From assembly GCF_047675955.1 (NCBI RefSeq), contig NC_132904.1, positions 993,501-1,057,500 on the forward strand: a DNA stretch of 64,000 nucleotides, written 5' to 3'. The notes under the pieces are model-generated. The model was not told the origin of the DNA and did no database searches. It saw only the letters and a list, made by a program, of their open reading frames with translations. This DNA is from Chlorocebus sabaeus. Lineage: Eukaryota; Chordata; Mammalia; Primates; Cercopithecidae. How positions within the stretch are numbered: the stretch's first letter is position 1; every line of letters starts with the position of its first letter. The translations under genes were made by a program, and so were the position numbers. Shown piece after piece: positions 11,471-24,500 of the stretch.

Positions 11471-14400
11471 AATTCTTTGTGATTTTGCACTGAGAAAAAT
11501 ATCTTTTAAATGCATTGTCAGCATTTGGTGGACGGCACCCCACCCTGCGCATGCTTTTGGTGGATGATGCCCCACCCTGCGTCGATGCCCCTCTGTCCTC
11601 CCAGGGGTCAAAGGTGCTAACCTGTGCCCCAGTGCCCTGGTTGGTCTGGGCCCCTGGAAACTGCAGCGAGGGCAGCATGCTCTGGCTGGTCCTATCCCCG
11701 AGGCCGACCAGGAGGGGGATCCATGGTGCACACAGCCTGGCAGGGCCCCCCACCCAGGAGGGGCAGTGTGTGCACGGTGGAGTTGGGGCGGGGGACTTGC
11801 TGGCAGTGTCCCCTGACTCTCATGGGCCTTTGGGGCTACCGGAGTCAGGGGAGTGGCAGGATCCAGGCAACTGGCTGGGCAATGGACTGAGGGGGATTTG
11901 GGGTCCACAGATCTACCCCAGAATCTGTGATTCCCCCCAGCCCCCAGCCCCAAATTACTCACAGGTGCGTGTGCACTCAGGAGCCCTGCTGAAGGTGCCT
12001 GGGGTCCAGGAGGTGTGAGGGCAACGGGGGAGCCAGAGGCATGGGGCTGAGGAGTGGGGGAGGGCGATGAGGAGCTCCCAGGAGCCGAGCTGGACCCAGG
12101 CACAGGAGGGCCCCCGGCACGGAGCATCATCCACCCGCGCGGGTGCAGATGAGCGGCTCTGCCACATGGGAGGCCCACGGAGCCGACGGCCACTCCCGGG
12201 GGTCAGTGTGACCTTTGCTGTGGACACGAGTGCAGGGAACTGACGCTTTGGCCAGAACCATGGGCCTTGGGGGCCAGAGCTTCAGCAGCCCCGGCCAGAT
12301 CTTGGGAGGAATTCTGTTTGTCCAGTGATTCAGAGAAAATAAATAAACGTAGGAAGGCTCCAGATCACGCAGCCCCGCCACAAAATCAAATTTACTCTGC
12401 CCCTTCCCCGCCCAGAGGGCCCAGCGGGGTCTCAGCTCCCTCCGGGCAAGGGCCACCTAACCCTGCCATGGGCACGGCCGCCACGGCTCTCCCTCGGGCC
12501 CCCTGGGAAAGCCAGGAAGAAATTTAAGACTCCTTCCTCCTTGTTGTGTAAGTTCCTGGCTTGGTAAAAATCCGCCGCTGAAGCCCGCTCTTCCTGTCAA
12601 CAACCTTAGATAATTCCTGTGTCAGTTTCCCAGCCCCGCCCGGGGCACCTCCCCTTCCAAAGCCAGAGCTACCCTGGTCCTGGCGCTGAGAAACTCTGTG
12701 GTCTTTCTGTGAAATCATTCTCCAGTTCCCACACGAAGCCTGATCAGGCTTCCTGATTCTACCACATCCCCCAGAACACGGACTGTCAGAGGCCCGGCCG
12801 GGGCTGTCCTGGACCCCACGGCCCGCCCTGGCCTCGGCGAGACTGAGGGTCACAGGTGCTAAGTTACCGTTTTCTGAATCACCAGGCACGAGACAGGCTA
12901 CGTTCAGAGCGTGGAAGTGGCAGAAACGGCCGAACATGGTGGCTCCACCCGTTTTGTGGATGAGGACACAGGTGCTTTGCAGGCCCCCAGTGGCCCCAAG
13001 TCTAGGAGGAGGGTGGGGAGGGCTGGCACCGAGCTCCCCTCTGGACCCAGCATGCCTGGGCCCTGTGGGGGTGCATGGCTGGGTTCCTCCTAGGGCAGCA
13101 GGGCACTGAGCAGTGGGCTCTAAATGAGCCATTTTACAGCTAGTATAGGAGGGTAATGGCGGGCTCAGGGCCCCACAGCGGGTGCTGTCTGATGCCACCC
13201 GCCGCCTGGAGGGGGAGATGTCTGCTCCACAGAGCCCTGGGGTCCCTTGTGGGCAGGCTGTGTGGAGCTGCCCTGCCCTGGTCTCCCCAGGACAGACCCC
13301 CACCCTCCACTCTGGGTGCCTTAGCGCGGGTGTGGCCTCCCCAGGTCCTGCCAGCCAGAGCCAGGCTGACCGCAGTGGCCCTGCAGGTGACCTCCTGGGG
13401 GCTGCGCCCAGAAACTGGGATGGAAGTGACAGACTAGGGGCAGGGTGTGAGCCCAACCCAGGGCTTGCGATGTTGAAACCAGTGATTCCCTCCCCTGCTC
13501 ACCTGGCCAGTAACCACTGGCCTGGGCTCAGGCTGGGCTGGGGGCCTCTCCTGATGCTGCTGGAAGGCAGACTGGGCCAGGTGCCCCTAACAGTGTGCGC
13601 TGGGCCTGGTGGGGCTGAGGAACCTGGAACATACATACCTGTGGGAGTGTTTGAGAGGCTCCCAGGGAATTCTGAGGTTCCTGGGGAGTCCTTGGGAACA
13701 GGACCCTCTTCACTCCCTCCTCCAGGGGAGGTGGCCCCGGGGCACCCCAGGCTGTTTCCCCAGCTCTGTGGGGTCGAAGCCATCCCCAGGGGGCTTTCCC
13801 CACTGGATGTGGTGTGGACGTGGTGCGGGCTGGGGTTAATCTCACATGAGTTAGTCACCCAGGGCAAACTGTCTGACGCAATTCCTCCCAAGTCTGGGGG
13901 ACTGGAGGTGGGGTCAGCACCTGGTGGCAGGAGACAGCGCTGTCCTGGGATGTGGCCAGGCCTCCCTCCGTTCCTTATCCTGTTGTCTCTGTGGCAACAC
14001 CTGGCTGGGAGCTCCTATCGGGGCCGTGACCCCCGCCCTTTCTCCAGTGCCCTCTTGTCTGCATTCACCTGTCAGATCCCGGGGAGAGAGGGGCACTGGC
14101 GGCCACCGAGGACCAGAGCTGTGGGGCCTCTGGCACCAGAGTGCAGAGGGAGGGTTTGTGGGCTGCGGTCCCAGCGGAGCCCACGTGCCGCCACCATGCA
14201 CAGACTTCCTCCTGCACATCCCACAGAAGCAAGCTCCCACCGCCCGACACTGTCCCCGCTCTGGCGATCCTCCTCCGGCAAGCACTTTCCAGATGACAGG
14301 CAGCTGCTGGTCCCGGGCACACACCTTCCCTGAAGGTGCCTCTCACCTGAGCATGCAGGCTCAAGTCAGGAGGGTGCACTCCTGCCCCGTGGGGTCATCA

Positions 14401-15554
14401 CCCTTCTCAGGGGCTGAGGCAGGGTCTGCTTTAAGGGATGCACCTGCTTTTCAGATCACCAGCCCCCAGGCCCCTGCTGCAGCCCCACCCGGACCGCACA
14501 TGCAGCCATGCCTGCTAAGTGGTTGGTGCTGCGGACAGGGTGCCCGGGGCATCAGGGTTCTGAGATGCAAGTGCCATGCTCGGCTACCTCGGGAGGTCAG
14601 GAGCTCATGGGGGAAGAGTGATCCTGATTTTGAGACCAAGTCACTGGCCTTACACCTGTCCTGGCTGCTGGTCTCAGAGCTGACACTGGCCCCAGACTGG
14701 GGGAAGGTATCCAGCCGGCCTGGCCAGGGCCCCTGCTGGGAGGCAGCAGGAGGAGTTATTGTGCAGGCTGGGGGGCTGGGAGCTGAGGGGGCGTGGAGCC
14801 CTCTGGTGCGTGGGACTCCTGGGCATACGCTGAGAGCTTTAGGCCTCAGGGAGGGTTCTCAGGAGCCAGGCAGCTGCGCCGGGGCTCAGCCGACCCTGCC
14901 TGCACCTTCTGAGAGGTCCCAGGAAGCCTGCAGTGACCCTTAGATTCCCCTCTGAGGCTGGTGGCGTGGCCAGGACCTCACTGCCCCTGGGGACAGACGG
15001 AAACCTCTACAGGGCTCGGAAACAAGGCCCAGTGGGTTTTCTGGAAAGTTCTGGGTGTGTGGAGCTTGGGGCTGTAGGCTCTGGAACTGTAGGCACTGGT
15101 TTAAGGCTTCCTGAGGCCTTGGCCTGGTGGGGTTTTCATGGGACCAGGCGGTCAGCCCGTGGCCCATGCCCAGAGGTATGAGTGCCTGAACCAAGGTCCC
15201 AAGAGGAAGCCCAGCACAGCCAGGGGTTACCAACACTGGCGGGGGGAAGTCACCCCCAGTCTGGACCACAGTAGCGGCCCTGGGTGACATCTGGTTGAGG
15301 GAGGAGAAAGCTGTGGCTGGGGCTGCAAGGCCTGGGTGGCCAGTTGGCCAGGTGCCCTGGGGCTTGGCCCAGCCTTAGACACGCAGGGGGCACTCCCCTC
15401 TGAGGGCCAGGCTGGTGACTCAGACTGTTCAGAGGTCATGGTATGGACTGGGCCAGTGACTCAGGGGAACCCTGGCTATACCTGGTCAGGTCAGACCTCC
15501 TGAAGCACCAGTGGCTGGGGTGGCCCACCTAACCCTGTCAGTCACTCAGCTTCC
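11471..15554. other. GC-rich intergenic DNA, no gene recognised
   Basis: About 4 kb, GC-rich. Contains a small run of paired phrases near 11530-11580 (GCCCCACCCTGCG-type, twice). Long open frames on both strands overlap each other and have no recognisable domains or paired splice sites. Confidence 0.6.
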
Positions 15555-17046
15555 AGTGTGATCACTCGCTCAGTCAGTCATTCACTCACTCACCCACTCA
15601 CTCACTCATCCACTCACTCACCCACTCACTCACCCATTCACTCACTCACCCACTCACTCACCCACCCACCCACTCACTCACTCATTCACTCACTTATTCA
15701 CCCATTCACTCACTCCCTCACTCCCTCACCTACTCACTCACTCACCCACTCACTCATCTGCTCACTCACTCACCCACTCACTCACCCACTCACTTACTCA
15801 CCCACTGACTTACTCACCCACTCACTCACTCATCCACTCACTCACTCATTCACTCACTCACCCACTCATTCACTCACTCACTCACTCACTCACATTCACC
15901 CACTCACTCACTCACCCACTCACTTACCCACCCACTCACTCACTCGCCCATTCACTTACTCACTTATTCACTCACTCACCTATTCACTCACTCATTCATT
16001 CATTCATTCACCCATTCACTTACTCACGTATTCACTCACTCACTTATTCACTCACTCATTCATTCATTCACCCATTCACTTACTCACTCACCCACTCACT
16101 AACTCACTTATTCACTCACTCATTCATTCATTCACCCATTCACTTACTCACCTACTCACTTACTTACTCACTTATTCACTGACTCATTCACTCATTTATT
16201 CACCCATTCACTCACTTATTCACTCACTCATTCATTCACCCATTCACTCACTCACTTATTCACTCAACCACTCACTCACTCATTCACTCACTCATCCACT
16301 CACTTATTCACCCATTCACTCACTCATTCACTCACTCATCCATTCACTCACTCACCCACTCACTCACTTACTCACTTATTCACCCATTCACTCACTCATT
16401 CACTCACTCACTCACTCATTCATTAATTCACCCATTCACGCAGTCATTCACTCACTCACTTATTCACTCATACACTCATTCACTCATTCATTCATTCATT
16501 CACTCATTCACCCATTTACTCACTTATTCACTCACTCACTCATTCACTCATTTACTCACTCACTCACTCGCTCATTCATTCATCCATTCACTCACTCACT
16601 TACTCATAGACTCATACACTCATTCACTCACTCACTCATTGACTCTATCACTCACTCATTCACACATTCACTCACCCATATACTCACTCATTGACTCACT
16701 CACTCACTCACGCATCCACTCATTCCCTCATTCACTCACTCTTTCCCTCATTCACTCACTCATTTACTCATTCATTCACCCATTCACTCACTCATTCACT
16801 CACTCACTCACTGACTCATTGACTCCTTCACTCACTCATTCATCCATTCACTTACTCACTCATTCACTCACTCACTCATTTACTCATTCATTCACCCATT
16901 CATTCACTCACTGACTCATTGACTCATTCACTCACTCATTCCCTCATTCACTTACTCACTCATTTACTCATTCATTCACCCATTCACTCAATCACTCATT
17001 CACTCATTCATTCACTCACTCACTAACTCATTCATTCACTCACTCA
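15555..17046. repeat. (TCAC/TCAT)n tetranucleotide array, 1.5 kb
   Basis: Irregular mixture of TCAC, TCAT, CCAC and TTAC 4-mers read as CACTCACTCATTCACCCATT and similar. Upstream member of an array family also seen in introns 15 and 16 and, reversed, past the 3' end of the gene. Confidence 0.95.
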
Positions 17047-17405
17047 ATCATTTTCCCTTTCCCCACACTCCTGCCACATATGAAGTGCTCTTTTTCCAGG
17101 AACCTGGGCTAAGACAGGACCTGGGGAAGGAAAGGCACAGAAATGGAGATGTAGGTGATCATAAGGAGCTTGGGATGGGTCCTTGGAGAGCTGGAAGCAA
17201 GTGCTCAGAACAGCCTGGAGGCACCTCTTTGATCCTAATCCCTCTGCAGCAGGACAGAGGGCCCAGCCCAGCCTCTCCCTTTCCTGCCATTCCTCCCATG
17301 GGAGATTTCCTGGTTGGACCCTCCATGTGGGCAGTGGAGCTGCTGACCTTGTCTGGGGAGTATGTGGCTGCCTTCGAGGGAGAGTCCAACCCCAGTGTCC
17401 TACCA
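17044..17405. repeat. Local duplication copy A, with inverted second half
   Basis: 17044-17182 matches 17820-17950 in the same direction (CATTTTCCCTTTCCCCACAC). 17195-17395 matches 17970-18165 as its reverse complement (GTGCTCAGAACAGCCT here against AGGCTGTTCTGAGCAC there). Confidence 0.85.
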
Positions 17406-17819
17406 CACACCCGTGATCTGGGCAAGTGTTCATCACACAACAGCACCTTTTCAGCCAGAGCCCTTCAGGCCAAAGACTCACTGGGGCCTTTCTGTGCTGG
17501 GACTGCTGGGACCAGTCAACAGCTTCCTGTCTGGAGGGTACTGAGCATTTCTGGATCTGGGTGGCCCGAGACCATCATGTGAATGGAACTGGCCCTGCCC
17601 ACCTGGGACCAGGAGACTGAAGCACAGGTGGACTCCTGGGCAATGCTGGGAGGTGCTGCATGGTGAGGGAGGGGTTCCGTCACTTGCCTGGAGGCTGCTG
17701 CCAGGAGCCTCTCTCTAGGGAGGGTGAGGCTGGCTGGCACCACTTCAGTGGCAGCATGTGGCTGGCTTGAGGGACGCCTTGGCTCACTCACTCACTCATT
17801 CACTCATTCATTCACTCAC

Positions 17820-18165
17820 TCAATCATTTTCCCTTTCCCCACACTCCTGTCACATATGAAGTGCTCTCTCTCCAGGCACCTGGGCTAAGACAGACATGGG
17901 GAAGAAAAGGCACAGAAATGGAGACACAGGTGACCATAAGGAGCTTGGGGCTGGGCTGGGGCTGGCCTCTCCCTCCCAGGCAGCCACACATTCCCCAGCC
18001 AAGGTCGGCAGCTCCACTGCCCACATGGAGGGTCCAACCAGGAGGTCTGCCACAGGAGGAATGGCAGGAAAGGGAAAGGCTGGGCTGGGCTCCCCGTCCT
18101 GCTGCAGAGGGTTTTAGTGTCAAAGTGGTGCCTTAAGGCTGTTCTGAGCACTCACTTCTGGGCAC
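17820..18165. repeat. Local duplication copy B
   Basis: Partner of 17044-17405: direct in its first part, inverted in its second. A 38-bp TCAC array lies just before it at about 17783-17822, as the large array lies before copy A, so the repeat edge was part of the duplicated unit. Confidence 0.85.
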
Positions 18166-18365
18166 CAGGAACTCACAGGTTGCTGGGCATGGCACGGTGC
18201 CCAGGAAGAGTCTAGGGTGGGGTATGTGGGGAGAACCCCTGCAGGCCAGGGCTTGGGGGAGCCCTCGGAAACTGGTAGACACACCCATCTCTGCCTGCCA
18301 CCGGCCGCGGGCCAGCCCGCAGTGAGCACCCACTGTTTACTCGGGTGAGGGGGAACCACAGGCCT
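18166..18365. promoter_or_regulatory. MUC5AC: MUC5AC proximal upstream region
   Basis: GC-rich 200 bp before the core promoter. Contains CCACCGGCCGCGGG near 18300. No individual factor site stands out enough to name. Confidence 0.35.
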
Positions 18366-18491
18366 TGCCCCGCCCACCCATGTGAAGCTCGGGGCTGGAG
18401 CCAGCTCTGGGGCTACAAAAGGCTCCTGCAACCTTGGGTCCCTCCTCAGAGGCTGCCGAGGGACAGGGCACTCTTCCCCACCGTCCACACG
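18366..18491 (+). promoter_or_regulatory. MUC5AC: MUC5AC core promoter and 5' UTR
   Basis: A TATA-like TACAAAAGG lies at 18414-18422, about 78 bp before the ATG. A GC/CACCC box (CCCCGCCCACCC, an Sp1/KLF-type site) lies at 18368-18379. Transcription is therefore inferred to start near 18440-18450, leaving a 5' UTR of about 45-50 nt. The TATA and GC boxes are seen directly; factor binding is inference. Confidence 0.7.
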
Positions 18492-18564
18492 ATGGGTGTC
18501 GGCCAGAGGAAGCTGACCCCACTCTGGACCCTGGCTCTTGCTCTGGCCTGTACCCGGCACACAG
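18492..18564 (+). CDS. MUC5AC: MUC5AC exon 1 (signal peptide)
   Basis: Codons 1-25. Begins MGVGQRKLTPLW and continues into a short Leu/Ala-rich hydrophobic core, as in a secretory signal peptide. The donor is ACAG/gtacgg, phase 1. Confidence 0.95.
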
Positions 18565-21500
18565 GTACGGCTCGGTCCCTGGCCGCTCTACTAGTCCTGG
18601 GTGGTGCGGTACTGAGTGGGCCTCGGGCAGCTCAGTCTTTGCCCTGGGTTCCGGGCATGTGCCATGAACGGCTCCCAGCAGCACAGCCCCTGCCTGTGGC
18701 CCTGGCCACCAACGAGCAGTTTCCACCTCGTGGGATTGGGAAGGGATCTCCGGGCTTCAGGGACCTCTGAGGCTGGGCCATTCCCTGAGGCAGGGAAGCA
18801 GGAGCTCAGATCTCCGGCTTCCCTTCCCCACCTGGATCCCTGCACTTATCCCCGGCAGCCGAGAGTGCCTGGCCCACAGTGTCTCCAGCGGCTCACGGCC
18901 CCCGATGGGCCTGGTCAGGGCATCAACCCCAGGCACCTGCCCTTGCACACCCCACACGTGCCCAGTTTACCAGCTCATGTTCCCTGTCTGGGCCTTGATG
19001 GGGGTCTCCTGGGGGGGTCTCAGCCTCTGAGCGAGGATGTAATGGTGAGGTCCACAGGGGAACCGTTTCACCCCCGGCCTAAGGCTAAGAGGGTGATGGG
19101 GGCTAAGAGGGTGATAGGGGCTAAGAAGGTGACGGGGGAGGCTTCAGGCCCTGTGATCTAAACGGTCCCATGCTGGGCCAGTAAGTCCCTGCCTCTGCTT
19201 CTGGGGGACACCTGGGCCTGGGTCTGCTGGTGACCATGTGCCCCTGTTGGGGGAATGCCTGGGGTTGGGTTGGGGGAGCAGGTGCTCCTGGGCTCCTGGA
19301 ACAGCAGGGCAGGGACCTCAGCACTGCTGAGACAGCCACATAGCCCACCCAGGTCCCTCGCCCAGCCCTGTCCCCAGCCTCTGGCCCTCTGCCAGGCAGT
19401 CCCAGAGCAAGAACTGTCTCCCGGTGTCTCCGTGCTGCCCTTGGCTGTGGCCCAGCCAGACCCTGCACCCCCCATCCCTCGTCTGTACCACTCTCATCTC
19501 AGAAGCAGGAATTCTCTCCCAGGGCTGCTCCCAGGAGAGGGCAGGGCTGGGGCTGGGCCTGCGGGGCTCAGAAGGTGGGGGCAGGCCTGGGCCAGGACTG
19601 GGTAAGTGAGGCTCAGGCCACTGTCTCTGTCTCCCCAGTGGGGCTTGCAGATGCTAAGGGCCCCGCCGCCCACTGACTTATTTGATACGCTGGGCCCCAC
19701 TGGGGGCAGAGGGTATGGGGGTGAGGGGGGTCTCCCAGCCTGGCCTGAGGACCCCTACGTCAGGCGCAGGAACTGGGAAGCTGGGGCTGGGATGCAGGTG
19801 AATCACAGCTTTCCCCAAGACCCCCTCCCTGCAGGGTCCTAGGCTGGGCCAGGCGCCCCTCCCACCATGCTGGGGCTGTGTGGGGCTGTGCGAGGCTGTA
19901 CGGGGCTGGGGGCTGGTCCCACCATGCTGGCTCTGTGCAGGGATGTGTGGGGCTGGGGGCTGGTCACCATGCTGGCTCTGTGCAGGGATGTGTGGGGCTG
20001 GGGTCTGGTCACCATGCTGGCTCTGTGCAGGGATGTGCAGGGCTGTGAAGGGCTGTGCGGGGCTGGAGGCTGGTCCCACCATGCTGGTTCTGTGCAGGGA
20101 TGTGTGGGGCTGTGTGGGGCTGGGCTGGGATCTGGTGACATTCTGCACAGTCTCCATGGACCCTGGAGATCAACCTCCTGCAAGATCTGCTGCTTGTAGG
20201 GAGGCAAGGTCCTCCAGGCGGTCTTGGGGCCAACCCCTCCCATGCGTTTGACTGCTCCAGCCCCTCAGTGGGATCACTGTAGTGGGCGGGGGTCCCGAGT
20301 GTGGAGGCCAGGGCCTAGGATGCTCTGCAGTGAGTGCGAATGAATAGATGGGGATGCCAGATTGGGGCAAAGGGTCCCGACACCACCTGCTCCATGGGGC
20401 CAGGTTGAGGGGATGCTCCTGGAGGGTCTGGGCTCAGACTTCCGACTCACATGGACAGAGGCCCCCTAGGACCTCCGACCCAGCACAGAGAGAGCCCTCG
20501 CCACAGGCCACCTGCACACACCATGGCCTCCCGATCCTCTGGTGTCCACGCTGCATCTGTGGTCGCAGCCTGAGCCCCCTCAGCCACCCTGCATCTGGGC
20601 TCAGCCTCTCTCCTCTTTCTGCAGGCCATGCCCAGGACGGCTCCTCTGAATCCAGCTACGAGCACCACCCTGCCCTCTCTCCCATCACCCAGGGGCCTGG
20701 TGGTGAGTCTGAGCGTCCAGCCCCCACCCTAAGCCTGTCAGATTCCACCCTCCACTGCGTGGCACGGCTCCCAGGGGCACTGGTTTTAGGGAGGCTCCCC
20801 AGCTGGCCACCGCTGAGGACCAAACCTGGGGGGACAGGAGGACACCCCACATCCATGACCCTGGTCGGTCACACTACCTGCCTGTCCTTGGGCCAGCCCC
20901 CTGCAGCGCTCAGGCTCTGAAGGAGTTGCAGGGTGGGGCAGGCTGGCTGTGCCCATGTCCTGTGGGTGCCCGCCACCCTCCAGGGATCTGGAGCTGGGTC
21001 CTGCCTCAGTGTCCCCCCTGTTCACCTCCTGGCACTTCAGCAACACAGGTATCTCCCTTGGCGCTGGCCGTCCCAGTGTGGATTGTGCTAGCGGGAGCCC
21101 GTGGGGGCCCAGCAGCCCTGGCAGAGGCGGGGCAGGCGAGGGCAGCCAGAGTGGGGGGCTTCTGGCAAACTCTCAGATTGCATTTCTCCAAATCGGGCCA
21201 GATGTGCCTAATCTCAGCACCCAAGAGACTGTCTTGAGCCGCTGATGCAGACTCAGGTTCTGAGGCCCATGGGTGTGAGAGCTGGCAGCCCCGAGGGCTT
21301 CTTCCTGGTGACAGCCGGGAGGAAGCAGAAAGTCACACTGAACTCAGGTTGTGCGGCTCAGGGTGTGCGGCCGCAAACACACAATGTGCAGATGGAACTC
21401 AGGGTGTGCAGCTGCAAACACACAAGGAGCAGATGGTAGATGGGGGGCGGGGGCAACACGCGGCAGAATCCAGAGTTGGTTTCAGAGCCAGGAGCCGGGA

Positions 21501-24500
21501 CCCACGGACGCTGGAACATCTCTGGCTCAGAAGCCCTGCCCCACCTGGGGGCCGTGTGTGCATCCTACCAGTCCCTGTTTCCGCAGGGGTCCCGCCCCGT
21601 GGGGTGACTCTCTTCCCGCCTCTGAGGACCATCCCCGTGGTACGAGGTGAGTGGAGCCCCGAGGCCTGGGTGGGAAAGGGGCATAGCTTTGCTGAACTCC
21701 CCGCTCAGGCCTGGAGGTGCCTGGTGGAGAGGGGCCCCAGCTTTCCAGGTAGTCACTGGGTAGGTATTGGAGCCACTGGGTAGGTATTGGAACCAGAGGG
21801 CTAGCACCTCCCTGCACACGTTTCTGGGACTTCTCAGACACAGGAAGGACCCCTGGGTGCCCCGTCCAGGGCAGCAGCACCTCCTGCAGGACACTGGGGT
21901 GGGGCAGGGGGTGCAGGGCAGGCGCAGGTGTGCAGGGCAGGGGCAGGGGTGCAGGGTGAGGGTGAGGGCGACGCTCCCAAACGCCATGCTGCTTCCACTG
22001 TAGCCTCCAACCCGGCACACAACGGGCGGGTGTGCAGCACCTGGGGCAACTTCCACTACAAGACCTTCGACGGCGACGTCTTCCGCTTCCCCGGCCTCTG
22101 CAACTACGTGTTCTCCGAGCACTGCGGCACTGCCTACGAGGACTTCAACGTCCAGCTGCGCCGCAGCCAGGAGTCAGCAGCCCCCACGCTGAGCAGGGTC
22201 CTCATGAAGGTGGATGGCGTGGTCATCCAGCTGACCAAGGGCTCCGTCCTGGTCAACGGCCACCCGTGAGTCTGGGCTCTCGGATGGTGGGGGCCCCGCG
22301 GCGTGTGGGGACGGCGTTTCTGGGGGGTCACGGGGGCACGGCAGTCCTGGGAAGGATGTGTACTTCTTGGCAAGCCCCTGAGAGTGGAGCTGGACATGGG
22401 TCCTCCCTGGTCCCCCGAGCTGGCCCACTGAGATGGATCCCCTCCTGGGATCCCCAGGCTCTTATTCTGCCCCTTCCTAGCTTCTTGTGACTGCAGAGCT
22501 CCAGAAGTCACTGTCCCCATCCCAGACGTGACTTCATGGTCACCATGACCGTGCCCCATTTGCAACCACAGGCATCTGCCCTGCCTGGGATCTCTCCTAA
22601 CGGTGCTCCCAGCCCCTCAGCCCTGCCTCCCTCCGCAGGGTCCTGCTGCCCTTCAGCCAGTCTGGGGTCTTCATTCAGCAGAGCAGCAGCTACACCAAGG
22701 TGGAGGCCAGACTGGGCCTTGTCCTCATGTGGAACCACGATGACAGCCTGCTGGTGAGGCTGGGGGGTGGGGGTGTCCTGGTGTCCACCTCCAGCCCTCG
22801 AGGGCTGGCCCGCTCCCACAGCCTCTCCAGAGAGGGTGAAAGGTGCCCTGGGCCCAGTCAGGGTCAGACCCCACCCCACACAGCAGGCAAGAACAGGTGC
22901 CCAGACACCAATGCTGTCCCAGGGTCTGTGCCCCCAGGATGGAGACTGCTTTTGGGGGTGTCTCCTCCGTGGGCCTCGGCCCCTCCTCGGAAATCTCAGG
23001 CTTGAGCCTCATCTGTCCATCCGCCCTTGGTGGGGACGAGTGTCTGATGTCTCCTCCATTGCAGCTGGAGTTGGACGCCAAATATGCCAACAAGACCTGT
23101 GGGCTCTGTGGAGACTTCAATGGGATGCCCGTGGTCAGCGAGTTCCTCTCCCACAGTAAGGCCCCATGGCGCCATCAGCCCCTTCCTCAGTGTCCCCTGG
23201 GGGCTCAGTGTTGTGTGCACACACACCCTCCGACGCTCCGGCACACACACGCACAGATGCATGGAGGCAGCTGCCCTCCCTCCCAGCACAGCACACACGT
23301 GTACACACGCGATCCCCAAATGCCAGCCTGTCTCAGGGGTGCACGCTGGGAGCAAATCGCCTGTTGAGCCCCTTGCTCTGTGTGGCTGCTCTGGGTGGTG
23401 ACCCCTGACCACACGCCCTCTCCTGAAATGACAGACCTGCCTCCTTCCTGGTCTTTGAGTCTCTGTCACCAGGCTGTGGCCTTGCAAATGTGACCTGCAC
23501 CAGCCAAGGCCCCACTCCCCACCTCCCCCTGCCGGGCCTGTGAAGCCCCATACAAGCCCCGAGTACAGGGTGTCCCTCTGTGGGGAACTGAGTCTGCCTG
23601 GGTGTCCAGCAGCCCTTGGCAAGGCAGGCCCAGCGCTGGGTTGGCTGGGTTCTGTGGACTGGGAGGTGCTCAGGTTCCCGCCAGCCTGGCAGGAGGAGAC
23701 CAGAGTCCTGGGTCAGTTGAGGACTCAGCCGGCAGCCCCCTGTGACTTGGACACCAACCTCCTGGGCTGTTTCTCTCCATCATTCCAGACCCCCTGAGGG
23801 TCCTGCAGCATGCATGGGGCGGCCAAGCAGGTGCAGCCAGGACAACTCAGGCATCCAGAGGGGACAGGAGCCACCGATGGCTCTTCTAACCCCACCCCAG
23901 GGACCCGGCCGTGGGGGCTCTGCTGCTGGGGTGCTGGGCTGAGGGGTACTGGGACCTGCAGGCAGAGCCCACCTCCGTGCTTCCTGCAGACATCAAGCTG
24001 ACTCCCATGGAGTTTGGGAACCTGCAGAAGATGGATGACCCCACGGAGCAGTGTGAGGACCCTGTCCCTGAACCCCCGAGGAACTGCTCCACTGGATCTG
24101 TAAGCCCTGGAGGGAACAGGGGCCCGGCAGGGTGAGGAGGAGGGGTTGTGAGCCCGGAACTGGTCCAGATTCCCCACTGAGGACTCAGACGGGCTGTGGC
24201 CTTTGTCCTAGGGCATCTGCGAGGAGCTCCTAAATGGTCAGCTGTTCTCCAGCTGTGTGGCCCTGGTGGACGTCGGCAGCTACCTGGAGGCCTGCAGGCA
24301 AGACCTCTGCTTCTGCGGAGGCACCGACCTGCTCAGCTGCGTCTGCCACACCCTCGCGGAGTACTCCCGGCAGTGCGCCCACGCCGGGGGGCTGCCCCAG
24401 GACTGGCGGGGCCCTGACCTCTGCCGTGAGTGTCCCGGCCCCCTGTCCCCCAACCCCTCTGGCAGGGAGGGCCGGGGCGGGCAGACGTGAGCCGTGTCTC

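Larger units (their letters stand above)
20703..23989. other. MUC5AC: Introns 2-6, non-coding content
   Basis: Intron 2 holds a twice-repeated ~60-bp phrase near 21340-21430 (GGGTGTGCxGC, GCAAACACACAA). Intron 3 has a doubled GTAGGTATTGG and a GCAGGGGTGCAGGGC run near 21905-21960. Intron 6 (834 bp) shows short CACACAC tracts near 23215-23305. No other genes or elements recognised. Confidence 0.6.

Noticed and set aside
10928..12193. A 421-codon - strand frame
   Set aside because: Overlaps a decayed antisense L1 remnant, is GC-rich and Pro/Ala/Gly-biased, and shows no domain, signal peptide or splice partners.
13182..14943. Overlapping 383- and 339-codon + strand frames upstream of MUC5AC
   Set aside because: Expected by chance in GC-rich DNA. 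Frames on the opposite strand are equally open, and nothing resembles a known protein.
1..18365. Search for the 3' end of MUC2
   Set aside because: No cystine-knot or D4-type exons are readable upstream; MUC2 must end before this window.
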